NCBI GenBank assembly: GCA_902783445.1
Contig: CACZQX010000336.1
Span: 1-11,719, forward strand
Reading direction: 5' to 3'
DNA: 11,719 nucleotides
From: an uncultured Lachnospiraceae bacterium
GTDB lineage: Bacteria > Bacillota > Clostridia > Lachnospirales > Lachnospiraceae
The notes under the pieces: generated by a model
The model's database searches: none
Told to the model about the DNA's origin: nothing
The model's input: only the letters and a program-made list of their open reading frames with translations
Shown here: positions 1 through 8,046 of the stretch, one piece after another
Numbering within the stretch: position 1 is the stretch's first letter
Layout: each line of letters begins with the position of its first letter
Translations under genes and position numbers: made by a program

Positions 1-3
1 AAA

Positions 4-1212
4 ATGAAAAAGAAATTGAAAAAATTATCGGCATTGTCTATGGCTGCGTTTATGGGATTAAGCCTTACAGCTTGTTCGACTGCCGGAGGAGAAGGAAAGC
101 AAGCCGCAAGCGGTGAGTTTGCAAAAACAAAAATTGCAGTATGTTTGTATGAAGATTCCACAGAATATTCCAAAGGTATGCAGGCATACATCAAACAGCT
201 GGGAGAGGCAATGAACTGTGAAGTTACTTTTGGGCTCTACGACATGATGGATGAAGCAGCAAATATTGAAACAACAACACAGTTAATCTCATCCGGTGTA
301 CAGGGAATTATAGGCATGACGGATGTAGGAACATCAACAATCATCGATGAATGCGAGGCTGCGGGAGTTTACTATGCAAGTTATCTTTGCGATCTTAATA
401 CTTCGAATATGATGGATCACGATCATGTATTCGGAAACGACTATTTTATCGGAGGAATAGCGGACGGATACAAATCTGATAGCGATGAATTGGGAAAAGT
501 ATACTTTGAAAGTTTATTAAAATATAACGAGGCACATCCGGATGAAATGCTTACTCATGTATCGTTCACAATATTCCCGGAGTTTTCACATCCTGCTCAG
601 AAGGCAAATGTAGAAAAATTTTGCAAACTTGTGGATGAATACAATGAAACAGCGGAAACGAAAATAGTTTACGATCCACTGGATGAAAACGTAGATGTGC
701 TTATGTTCTCACCGGTTGATGAAACTTATTTTGCAAAGCATGCAGATGTTGATGCAATAGTAAGCTTTGCGGACGGAACGAATTTTGTATATCCTACAAT
801 GGTCTCGGCAGGTGTTGACAAGTCGGTCAAGCTAATTACCGCAGCATTTACGGACACATTAATGGAAAACTTCGGATCCAAAGGTACACAGACTATTCAG
901 CAAATGACAACAACTCCGTTTGAAGATATTGTTTATCCATTGGTACTTATGATTAATAAATTAAACGGAGTAAGTTTTGCAGATCAGCCGGAGAGTGCGG
1001 AAATTATAAATTCATCAATTTTTATCGCAAATGATGATGAATCAATGGAAAAATTGGCAAATTCAATAAGTGTAACATATGATGTTGAAGATGCACTTGT
1101 TAAACCGGATATGATTGCAGATTATACGGCTGTAACAAATCCGAATGCAACATATGCAGATCTTGTTAAGCTTGCGCAAGGATTTTCACTTGACCAAATA
1201 ACTATAGATTAG
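4..1212 (+). CDS. Sugar ABC transporter substrate-binding lipoprotein
   Basis: This is a 402-residue extracytoplasmic solute receptor, anchored to the outer face of the membrane by lipid. The N-terminus has a Lys-rich n-region (residues 2-7), a hydrophobic stretch (about 10-21) and a lipobox LTAC, making Cys24 the expected lipidated residue after signal peptidase II cleavage. A Gly/Ser/Ala/Glu-rich linker follows, then a domain beginning TKIAVCLYEDSTEYSKGM that resembles type-1 periplasmic sugar-binding folds (RbsB/Peripla_BP_4-like). It is larger than the usual monosaccharide receptor of about 300-330 residues. The permease follows 31 bp later. Only three bases precede the start, so its ribosome binding site and promoter are not visible. 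The ligand cannot be read from the sequence; the downstream enzymes suggest a rare sugar or a rhamnoside-type glycoside. The general class is secure, the ligand is not. Confidence 0.85.
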   Translation: MKKKLKKLSALSMAAFMGLSLTACSTAGGEGKQAASGEFAKTKIAVCLYEDSTEYSKGMQAYIKQLGEAMNCEVTFGLYDMMDEAANIETTTQLISSGVQGIIGMTDVGTSTIIDECEAAGVYYASYLCDLNTSNMMDHDHVFGNDYFIGGIADGYKSDSDELGKVYFESLLKYNEAHPDEMLTHVSFTIFPEFSHPAQKANVEKFCKLVDEYNETAETKIVYDPLDENVDVLMFSPVDETYFAKHADVDAIVSFADGTNFVYPTMVSAGVDKSVKLITAAFTDTLMENFGSKGTQTIQQMTTTPFEDIVYPLVLMINKLNGVSFADQPESAEIINSSIFIANDDESMEKLANSISVTYDVEDALVKPDMIADYTAVTNPNATYADLVKLAQGFSLDQITID

Positions 1213-1243
1213 TAAAGCAATAATTGAAAGCAACAGGTGTTGT

Positions 1244-2242
1244 ATGAAAGTAGTAAAGAAAATTGTACTGACATTGCTTTTTCCTGTGCTGATGTTTGTC
1301 GCAATGTCAATAATTACATCGGCCAGTCCGCAATGCATAATTAACGGTAAAAACATATTTTTGGGAGTTGGGCTTATGACAAGCGTAATCAAAAACACAT
1401 GCTTAAGTATTTGTGTTGCACTTGCCATATGGCTTCAGTTCAAAAACGGAAGATTTGATTTCTCGGGCGGAGCATCTATGATTTTAGCGGCAATTGCCGG
1501 GGGAGTAATCGGACAAAAAGCAGGAAGTCCGGTTGTAGCCCTTATCATTTGTTTGATTATGGGTATATTATTGTGTGCGGTAACCGGACTTGTATATGTA
1601 GTTAGCAAAATACCGATTATTATTTGTACCATCGGAATGACCTTTCTTTATGAGTCTTTAACTTATATAACATTTGGTGGAAATGGAGTTCGTGGCTTTT
1701 TTTCAAACCCGAAGCTGTCTGTATTCGGACAGCTTCCGGGTGTATTGATTCCGGCAGCAGTGGCGATTATTGTTTTTGTATTTTATAACTATTTCTCCTT
1801 ATCGGGAAAAAGAAGCAAAATACTTGCAAACAACCAATCTTGCGGTGTAAATGTGGGAATCAAAGAAAGCAAGGATGTAATTATTTCTTATATATTTACC
1901 GGCATTATTATAGGTATGGCTGCGATTATTTATGTATCCAGAGGAGATATAGAGGCACAGTCGGGTCTTTCGACATCCGGTGTTTTGTTCTCATATATAG
2001 TTCCCGTATTTATGGGAATGTTCATAGGAATGGCAAGTTGTGATGTTGTGGGAATAATAATGGCAGCAATAGGCATGGAAATAATGAACTACGGTTTGGC
2101 ATGTATGAATCTGGGGGCCGGAGGTTGGCAGCAGATCGTATTTGGAATATTCGTTTTGGGCTTTTATGTTTTTTCAAGTCAATCTCAAAAAATATCTGCA
2201 TATGTTAAGCAAAAAAAACTCTTGAAAAAGCTTAATGCATAA
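1244..2242 (+). CDS. Sugar ABC transporter permease, RbsC/AlsC-like (BPD_transp_2)
   Basis: This 332-residue integral membrane protein has about ten hydrophobic segments, starting with one at residues 5-26. The RbsC-type pattern is visible: GRFDFSGGASMILAAIAGG, followed by a membrane pair and KIPIIICTIGMTFLYESLTY, which matches the family's 'DLSVG...PxFIvTLGmm..RG' region. It would form the membrane channel for the lipoprotein encoded just upstream. An AGGTG at 1235-1239, four bases before the ATG, is a weak ribosome binding site. No ATPase (no Walker A, LSGGQ or Walker B) is encoded in the window, so the energising subunit, and perhaps a second permease, should lie upstream or be shared with another system. 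The family call is solid; the transported substrate is unknown. Confidence 0.85.
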   Translation: MKVVKKIVLTLLFPVLMFVAMSIITSASPQCIINGKNIFLGVGLMTSVIKNTCLSICVALAIWLQFKNGRFDFSGGASMILAAIAGGVIGQKAGSPVVALIICLIMGILLCAVTGLVYVVSKIPIIICTIGMTFLYESLTYITFGGNGVRGFFSNPKLSVFGQLPGVLIPAAVAIIVFVFYNYFSLSGKRSKILANNQSCGVNVGIKESKDVIISYIFTGIIIGMAAIIYVSRGDIEAQSGLSTSGVLFSYIVPVFMGMFIGMASCDVVGIIMAAIGMEIMNYGLACMNLGAGGWQQIVFGIFVLGFYVFSSQSQKISAYVKQKKLLKKLNA

Positions 2243-2243
2243 G

Positions 2244-2273
2244 TTTACTTGTTACTTATATCTATGATAAAAT
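2244..2273 (+). promoter_or_regulatory. Weak candidate promoter before the LacI-family gene
   Basis: TTTACT (2244-2249) and TAAAAT (2268-2273) are separated by 18 bp in the 74-bp gap between the permease and the regulator. The -10 matches consensus at five of six positions and the -35 at four of six. In AT-rich DNA such pairs arise easily, so this is only a possible internal promoter. The regulator and downstream genes may equally be read from upstream. Confidence 0.25.
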
Positions 2274-2309
2274 ACGGTCATAATAGCTATAAAAGCGAAA
2301 GGAAAGAGT

Positions 2310-2325
2310 ATTTGGCATGTCAAAT
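2310..2325. promoter_or_regulatory. Palindrome over the regulator start codon, possible autoregulatory operator
   Basis: The 16-bp sequence ATTTGGCATGTCAAAT is an inverted repeat with 14 of 16 positions symmetric; only the pair at 2315/2320 fails. It spans the ATG at 2317, so a bound repressor would sit on the start of its own gene. LacI-family operators usually have a central CG step, whereas this one is centred on AT, which lowers confidence. No second copy was found by eye upstream of the other genes. Confidence 0.3.
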
Positions 2326-3312
2326 TCGATTAACATGAAAACAATAGCTGAAAAGGCGGGTGTATCCGTAGCAACCGTTTCGAGGGTTATCAATAAAAAC
2401 GGAAGATTTTCCGATGAAACGGAAGAAAAGGTTAGGAAAGTAATAGAAGAACTAAACTACCATCCCAATACGCTGGCGAAGAGCCTAAAAGAAAACCACA
2501 CCAAAGTTATAGGGGTAGTGGTATCGGACATTACAAATCCACATTTTGCAAGGCTGGTGCTTGAATTGGAGAACATGCTGTTTGCGCATTCCTATTCAAC
2601 GGTTATATGCAATACGAATGAAAATGAGGAGCTTGAGAAAAGACATATAGACACACTTATATCTCAAAGAGTCAGCGGAATTATTATTATTTCGGGTTTG
2701 AAGGTATATGATTTGAACGAGATTCCCGTAGTTTATTTGGATCAAAGACCAAAAGGTTATCAGATGAAAAACCATTGCCTTATTGAAACGGATAACTTGG
2801 ATGGCGGATATTTGGCGACAAAAAAACTAATTGAAGCCGGTTGCAAAAATATTGCAGTTATGTACTCTTTTGAAAAAGATTACAGCCAAAAAGTACGTAT
2901 CAAGGGATATAAAAAAGCTTTAAAAGAAGCCGGTCTTGAGGAACATTATATAGCGGTTGGGAAAATTTCCACGGATAAGGCCGCAACATTTGTTAAAGAT
3001 TACATTGATAAGGGTAATAAAGTAGACGGACTGATGTGTACCAACGATATTTTGGCGGTAGGCGCAATCAAAGGTCTGCAGGAAAAACAATTGAGTGTTC
3101 CGGAAAGCGTTAAAGTAACGGGATTTGACGATTCGATTCTTGCACAATTGTATTATCCTTCGATTTCGAGCATCCAACAGTCAATAGATCGAATGGTAAA
3201 GAAAACCGTAGAATTATTGTTTGCGGTAATGAACAATGATAAAGTGGATAGTATTTACAATCTTTCACCTGTAAAACTGGTGGAAAGGGACTCTACGAAA
3301 ACTACAAAATAA
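2317..3312 (+). CDS. LacI-family transcriptional regulator
   Basis: This 331-residue protein has the full LacI/GalR architecture. Residues 8-27 (KTIAEKAGVSVATVSRVINK) are the helix-turn-helix. The hinge helix follows near residues 50-58 (HPNTLAKSLK), with Leu57 at the minor-groove intercalating position. A sugar-binding type-1 periplasmic-like domain begins at TKVIGVVVSDITNPHF and ends with the usual GFDDSILAQLYYPSISSIQQ region. The ATG at 2317 is chosen because AGGAAAG at 2300-2306 lies 10 bases before it; the ATG at 2335 (Met7) is a conventional LacI start but has no ribosome binding site. It sits between the transport genes and the enzyme genes and ends 20 bp before the GH78 gene. It is expected to be a repressor released by a sugar derived from the imported substrate. 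Target and ligand are inferred from context only. Confidence 0.93.
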   Translation: MSNSINMKTIAEKAGVSVATVSRVINKNGRFSDETEEKVRKVIEELNYHPNTLAKSLKENHTKVIGVVVSDITNPHFARLVLELENMLFAHSYSTVICNTNENEELEKRHIDTLISQRVSGIIIISGLKVYDLNEIPVVYLDQRPKGYQMKNHCLIETDNLDGGYLATKKLIEAGCKNIAVMYSFEKDYSQKVRIKGYKKALKEAGLEEHYIAVGKISTDKAATFVKDYIDKGNKVDGLMCTNDILAVGAIKGLQEKQLSVPESVKVTGFDDSILAQLYYPSISSIQQSIDRMVKKTVELLFAVMNNDKVDSIYNLSPVKLVERDSTKTTK

Positions 3313-3332
3313 CGTTCTCTTGCGGAGGAATT

Positions 3333-6137
3333 ATGTTGAAAATATTTGATTTGGAAATTGAATATCGAAATAATCCTTTGGGAATTGACGAAAAGATACC
3401 GGCGTTTTCATGGAAAATAGATTCCGATAAGAAAAATGTTAAACAGAAAAGTTATCAGATTAAGGTTTTTCGAGAAGATGAGACGGTTTGGAATTCCGGA
3501 TTGATTAACGATGAAAACTCATTGTATATAGAATATAGGGGAGAGGATTTGCTTCCTCAAACCAAATATGAAATAACATTGAAAATTACGGATAATACAG
3601 GAGACACGGCATCTTCAAAGGCATTTTTCGAAACCGGTCTTATGGCTTACGAGGGATTTGCAGCTGAATGGATAACACATCCTTTTAAGGATGAAGATGG
3701 CTGTATAGACTTTGTAAAGAACTTTAAAAGCGAAAAAAGAATTGAAAAAGCCAGAGCTTATCTGTCCGCACTTGGGATTTATTCTTTGACAATCAACGGA
3801 AGTCGCGTATCGGATACATATTTTGCTCCGGGGTGGACTGCTTATCAAAAAAGAATTCAGTATCAGACTTATGATATCACCGAGTATTTAAGAAGTGACA
3901 ACGAAATAAAAATCACTGTGGGAAACGGCTGGTATAAGGGTATACTGGGTTTTTACGGGCAAGGCAATCACTATGGTGACACTACTGCAACAATTGCGTT
4001 GTTTGATATTTGGTATGAAGACGGCTCAAAGTGTACAATAACGACCGATGAAAGCTGGTTTTGCAAGCCAAGTGTGCATAGATACAATGAAATATATAAC
4101 GGTGAAATAATAGACTTGACTTACAGTCCTAAAGAAGTTGAAAAAGCAATCATTTTAAAACACCCTAAAGATATATTGGTAAGTCAGGAAAATGAGCCGG
4201 TAAAGATTACCGAAAGGATTCCCGCAAAAGCGCTGACTGTAAGCCCGAAGGGCGAAAAAATCATAGACTTTGGTCAGAACATGGCAGGAGTTGTGGGGCT
4301 TAAAATAAAAAGGCCGAGGGGAACTACAATCACTTTAAGGCATGCTGAGGCTCTTGATGAAAAAGGAAATCTTTTTACAACAAACCTTCGAACTGCAAAG
4401 GCAACCGATGTGTTTGTAACAAGCGGAGACAATGATATTTTTCTTCCGGAATTTACTTTCCACGGCTTTAGATATGTAAGCGTTGAAGGGATAGATGATA
4501 TAGAAATCAAGGACTTTACCGCATGTGTTATGCATTCGGATATTAAAAGCTCAACAGTGTTTAAATCCAATAATGAGGCAATAAACAAGCTTTGGTCCAA
4601 TATTGATTGGACCATGAGGAGCAACTATTTTGATATCCCCATGGATTGCCCTCAAAGGGACGAAAGGCTTGGATATACGGGAGATTGCGAAATTTTCTTG
4701 CCAACGGCTTGTGATTTGAGAAATGTTGCGCTTTTTTTCAGAAAATGGCTCAGAGATTTGCGCGTGGAACAAGGCGAAAACGGGGCGGTTTATTTAACGG
4801 TGCCGGATATAATAAAAACCTACACTTGTGTGCAAGTGTGGCATGAAGCCGCAACAATTGTTCCATGGTTAATATGGCAAAACTATGCGGATAAACGTGT
4901 TCTTAAAGAGCAATATGACAGCATGTTAAAAAGTGTTGAATATACCAAACACTGCGCGGGAGAAGCCGGTTTGTTAACTGCCGAAAACTCTTCTCAATTC
5001 GGTGATTGGCTTGCGCTTGATTATCCAAAAGGCGCTTGCAAAAAACCACATGAAGGAACCTTCGATCCCTCAAATGATGAAAAAGGCGGAGGAACGGACA
5101 AATGGTTTTTGGCTAATGTGTATTATTTGTATTCCATAGATATTGTAAAAAGAACGGCGGAAATTCTTGGTAAAAAAGCCGATCTGGCAAAGTATGAAAA
5201 CCTTTACGATGATGTAAAACGAAAAATAAAATCCGAGTATATTACGTCAGGAGGAAGATTGGTTGGGGAAACTCAGACAGCACTTTCGCTTGCATTGTAT
5301 TATGGATTAATTGACAGCAAGCACATCACAAAGCTTAGAGATGCCCTTGAGTTAAATCTTATTAAAAACAAAAAACATCTAAACACAGGATTTGTAGGCA
5401 CTCAGTATATTATGAAAGCTTTATCCAACAATGGTTTGCATAAATTAGCGGGAGATCTTCTTTTTAAGGAAGATTGTCCGTCTTGGCTTTATGAAATAAA
5501 ACATGGAGCTACAACAATATGGGAACTTTGGGATGGAGTTAAAGAGGATGGCGCTTTCAATGCCTTTGAAATGAATTCGTTGAATCAGTACGGATTTGCA
5601 AGCGTTGGAGACTGGATTTTTTCGGAAGTCTGCGGTCTGAAAGTTTTGGAGGTAGGATACAGACATTTCTCTTTAAAGCCAAGACCTGTTGAAGGATTAC
5701 ACGAATTCAAACTTGAGCATGAATGCGTGTATGGAAGGATTGTTTGTGATTTTTCTTGTAATAACGGTTTGATTAAAGCATATGTTAAGATTCCGGTTGG
5801 AACAACTGCTTTGCTTTCTCTTCCAAACAAGGAAAGTGAACGCTTGGGTTCGGGCGAATATTTCTATGAGTATGAGACTGATCTGTCATATGAAAGAAAA
5901 AAATTTAACGAGGATTGTCTTTTAAACGATTTGAGAGCATATCCGGTGGCAGAAAAAATATTCATGGAGGAAGCGCCGGATTTGGCATCAAGCGGATTTG
6001 TCAGGGGATTTGCCGGTAATATGTCAATTATTGAAATTAAGAAAACATTGCCGGAAAATATGATTCCCAAAAGCGCATTTGCAACTTTTGAAAAAATGAT
6101 AAATGTATTAAACGGAGGGACAGACGGTGAATTATAA
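3333..6137 (+). CDS. GH78 alpha-L-rhamnosidase-type glycoside hydrolase, cytoplasmic
   Basis: This 934-residue enzyme is built like GH78 inverting alpha-L-rhamnosidases. An N-terminal beta-sandwich (about 1-110) is followed by a bac_rhamnosid_N-like domain (LSALGIYSLTINGSRV to VGNGWYKG), another beta domain containing IDFGQNMAGVVGLKI, the (alpha/alpha)6 catalytic barrel and a C-terminal beta domain (VGYRHFSLKPRP). The signature DCPQRDERLGYTGD spans residues 438-451, with Glu444 the likely general acid. GATTIWELWD contains Glu731, the likely general-base glutamate; most relatives have WERWD. No signal peptide is present, so it should act on imported substrate. Roughly 90 extra residues follow the last beta domain. 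GGAGG at 3324-3328 lies only four bases before the ATG. The end overlaps the next gene by 11 nt. The GH78 family is confident; rhamnose specificity is assumed from the family, not shown. Confidence 0.9.
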   Translation: MLKIFDLEIEYRNNPLGIDEKIPAFSWKIDSDKKNVKQKSYQIKVFREDETVWNSGLINDENSLYIEYRGEDLLPQTKYEITLKITDNTGDTASSKAFFETGLMAYEGFAAEWITHPFKDEDGCIDFVKNFKSEKRIEKARAYLSALGIYSLTINGSRVSDTYFAPGWTAYQKRIQYQTYDITEYLRSDNEIKITVGNGWYKGILGFYGQGNHYGDTTATIALFDIWYEDGSKCTITTDESWFCKPSVHRYNEIYNGEIIDLTYSPKEVEKAIILKHPKDILVSQENEPVKITERIPAKALTVSPKGEKIIDFGQNMAGVVGLKIKRPRGTTITLRHAEALDEKGNLFTTNLRTAKATDVFVTSGDNDIFLPEFTFHGFRYVSVEGIDDIEIKDFTACVMHSDIKSSTVFKSNNEAINKLWSNIDWTMRSNYFDIPMDCPQRDERLGYTGDCEIFLPTACDLRNVALFFRKWLRDLRVEQGENGAVYLTVPDIIKTYTCVQVWHEAATIVPWLIWQNYADKRVLKEQYDSMLKSVEYTKHCAGEAGLLTAENSSQFGDWLALDYPKGACKKPHEGTFDPSNDEKGGGTDKWFLANVYYLYSIDIVKRTAEILGKKADLAKYENLYDDVKRKIKSEYITSGGRLVGETQTALSLALYYGLIDSKHITKLRDALELNLIKNKKHLNTGFVGTQYIMKALSNNGLHKLAGDLLFKEDCPSWLYEIKHGATTIWELWDGVKEDGAFNAFEMNSLNQYGFASVGDWIFSEVCGLKVLEVGYRHFSLKPRPVEGLHEFKLEHECVYGRIVCDFSCNNGLIKAYVKIPVGTTALLSLPNKESERLGSGEYFYEYETDLSYERKKFNEDCLLNDLRAYPVAEKIFMEEAPDLASSGFVRGFAGNMSIIEIKKTLPENMIPKSAFATFEKMINVLNGGTDGEL

Positions 6138-7083
6138 GCAGATAAATATTTGGGAAGAAGGAGAATATTCATATCCTCTTGCATGTGGATTTATTACCAA
6201 TATTACTCCGTATTTACATGAAGACGGAAAAGACAGACCGTGTATTATTGTGGTTCCGGGTGGGGCTTACAGTTTTGTTTCACCCAGCGAGGGAGAAATT
6301 GTTGCAAAAAAATTTTTTGGATTTGGATATAACTGTTTTGTCTTAACATATACAGTAAATCCTACATACGATTATCCTCTTGACAATCAGCCGATGAAAG
6401 ATTTATCGAGAGCTGTTCGGTTTGTAAGGTCAAAAAGTAAAGAATTCAATATTATAAAGGACAAGCTGGCTGTTTGCGGTTTTTCTGCGGGAGGTCATTT
6501 GTGTGCAAGCGTATGTACGCATTTTGATGATGTTGATGAGAATAATCCAAAATACATGGAGTATTCAAATCGTCCGGATGCGGCTATACTATGTTATCCG
6601 GTAATTTCGGCGGGAAAATATATTCATCAGGGCTCGTTTGATGCCTTGCTCGGTTTTGAGGCGAAAAAAGAAAGATTGGAATATTATTCCGTTGAAAAGC
6701 ATGTAAAGGATAACACGCCACCTTGCTTTATATGGCAAACCGCTACGGATGAAACGGTGCCCGTGGAAAACAGTTATTTGTTTGCCAATGCTTTGAAAGA
6801 AAAAGGAGTAGCGTTTGCGCATCATGTTTTTTCGGAAGGAAAACATGGTTTATCAACCGCGGATGAGGTTTATGCAAGCGGAGAATACGGGATTCCTTAT
6901 ACCACATTCCAGAATTATGCCGTAAGCAAAGGTATAAAAGAAGGAAGAATCGCCGTAAAAGAAGAGGTAAGAAAAATTATGGAATTCTATGAAAACGCGG
7001 AATTTGAAAAGCCAAAAGCAAACAAGGAAGCGGCTTTTTGGCCGGTGCTTGCCGATGCATGGTTAAATCAATATTTGCGTTAA
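6127..7083 (+). CDS. Alpha/beta-hydrolase, probable carbohydrate (acetyl) esterase
   Basis: This 318-residue protein is an alpha/beta-hydrolase of the acetyl-esterase (Aes/BD-FAE-like) type. The oxyanion segment VVPGGAYSFVSP precedes the nucleophile elbow GFSAGGHL with Ser120. Asp208 (in ATDETVPVENS) and His240 (in SEGKHGLS) complete a plausible triad. There is no signal peptide, so it works in the cytoplasm. It starts at a GTG, chosen because GGAGGG at 6114-6119 lies seven bases upstream; the start falls within the end of the GH78 gene (11-nt overlap), implying translational coupling. Pairing with a glycosidase suggests it removes acyl, probably acetyl, groups that would block hydrolysis of an imported glycoside. 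Fold and catalytic residues are clear. The actual ester substrate is inferred from context, and a peptidase-like or lactone hydrolase role cannot be excluded. Confidence 0.85.
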   Translation: MNYKQINIWEEGEYSYPLACGFITNITPYLHEDGKDRPCIIVVPGGAYSFVSPSEGEIVAKKFFGFGYNCFVLTYTVNPTYDYPLDNQPMKDLSRAVRFVRSKSKEFNIIKDKLAVCGFSAGGHLCASVCTHFDDVDENNPKYMEYSNRPDAAILCYPVISAGKYIHQGSFDALLGFEAKKERLEYYSVEKHVKDNTPPCFIWQTATDETVPVENSYLFANALKEKGVAFAHHVFSEGKHGLSTADEVYASGEYGIPYTTFQNYAVSKGIKEGRIAVKEEVRKIMEFYENAEFEKPKANKEAAFWPVLADAWLNQYLR

Positions 7084-7099
7084 TGGAAAGGGTAATGAT

Positions 7100-7963
7100 A
7101 TGAAATACGGTATTTATTACGCATATTGGGAACAGGAATGGTCAGCTGACTATTTGAAATATATAGAAAAAGTTGCAAAATTGGGCTTTGATATCCTGGA
7201 AATAGGTGCGGCACCTCTTGCCGATTATTCCGAAAAAAAGATTAAAGATATTGATAAATGCGCCAAAGAAAACGGTATAACGCTGACGGTCGGATATGGG
7301 CCGACATTTGAGCATAATGTAGGTTCTTCGGATAAAACGATAAGAACAGGTGCACTTGATTGGTATAAAAAAACATTTGAAGCCATGGCTGTAATGGATG
7401 CACATCTAATCGGTGGGGCTTTGTACTCATATTGGCCGATGGATTTTTCGAAAGCAGATAAGTCGGAGGATTTAAAAAACAGCGTTGATGGTGTAAGAAT
7501 GCTGGCTGATTTGGCAAAAAACTACGATATTGTCTTAGGAATGGAAGTGTTAAATCGCTTTGAAAACCATATTTTGAACACAGCTAAAGAAGGTGTGGAT
7601 TTTGTTAAAAAAGTTGATATGGACAACGTCAAGGTTATGTTGGATACATTTCATATGAATATAGAAGAAGAAAGTATTGCAGCAGCAATTCGAACAGCCG
7701 GAAAGCTTTTGGGACATTTTCATACCGGAGAGTGCAACAGGATGGTGCCGGGTAAGGGCAGAATGCCATGGCGTGAAATAGGTGAAGCATTGAGGGATAT
7801 TCACTATGACGGCGCTGTTGTTATGGAGCCATTTGTTAAAATGGGCGGACAGGTAGGGAAAGATATCAAGGTTTGGCGAGATATAAGCAATAACGCAAGT
7901 GAAAACGACTTGGACATTGACGCAAAGAAAGCGTTGGAATTTCAAAAATATATGTTTGAATAG
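7100..7963 (+). CDS. Ketose 3-epimerase, D-psicose/D-tagatose 3-epimerase family
   Basis: This 287-residue TIM-barrel protein belongs to the sugar isomerase/epimerase superfamily. From memory it strongly resembles Clostridium cellulolyticum D-psicose 3-epimerase, including the opening MKYGIYYAYWEQEW, the HLIGGALYSYWP segment, VLNRFEN, VMLDTFHMNIEE and HTGECNRMVPGKGR. The four metal-binding and catalytic residues Glu149, Asp182, His208 and Glu243 keep the 33/26/35 spacing of the characterised enzyme, where they are numbered one higher. It should reversibly epimerise free, non-phosphorylated ketohexoses at C3 (for example D-allulose and D-fructose) using Mn2+ or Co2+. A GGAAAGGGT at 7085-7093 serves as ribosome binding site, 16 bp after the esterase. 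The neighbouring isomerase and fructokinase suggest it links a rare ketose to fructose. Family assignment is very secure; the physiological ketose is inferred. Confidence 0.93.
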   Translation: MKYGIYYAYWEQEWSADYLKYIEKVAKLGFDILEIGAAPLADYSEKKIKDIDKCAKENGITLTVGYGPTFEHNVGSSDKTIRTGALDWYKKTFEAMAVMDAHLIGGALYSYWPMDFSKADKSEDLKNSVDGVRMLADLAKNYDIVLGMEVLNRFENHILNTAKEGVDFVKKVDMDNVKVMLDTFHMNIEEESIAAAIRTAGKLLGHFHTGECNRMVPGKGRMPWREIGEALRDIHYDGAVVMEPFVKMGGQVGKDIKVWRDISNNASENDLDIDAKKALEFQKYMFE

Positions 7964-8046
7964 TTTTTGAGAAAAATAAATAAAAAGCCTAAAAACGTGA
8001 TGTTTAAAAATCGGAATATATAGTAAAAACGAATGGAGAAAGAGAA

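Noticed and set aside
5864..6184. Antisense open frame of 106 codons spanning the end of the GH78 gene.
   Set aside because: No ribosome binding site or domain, and it overlaps the coupled GH78/esterase junction.
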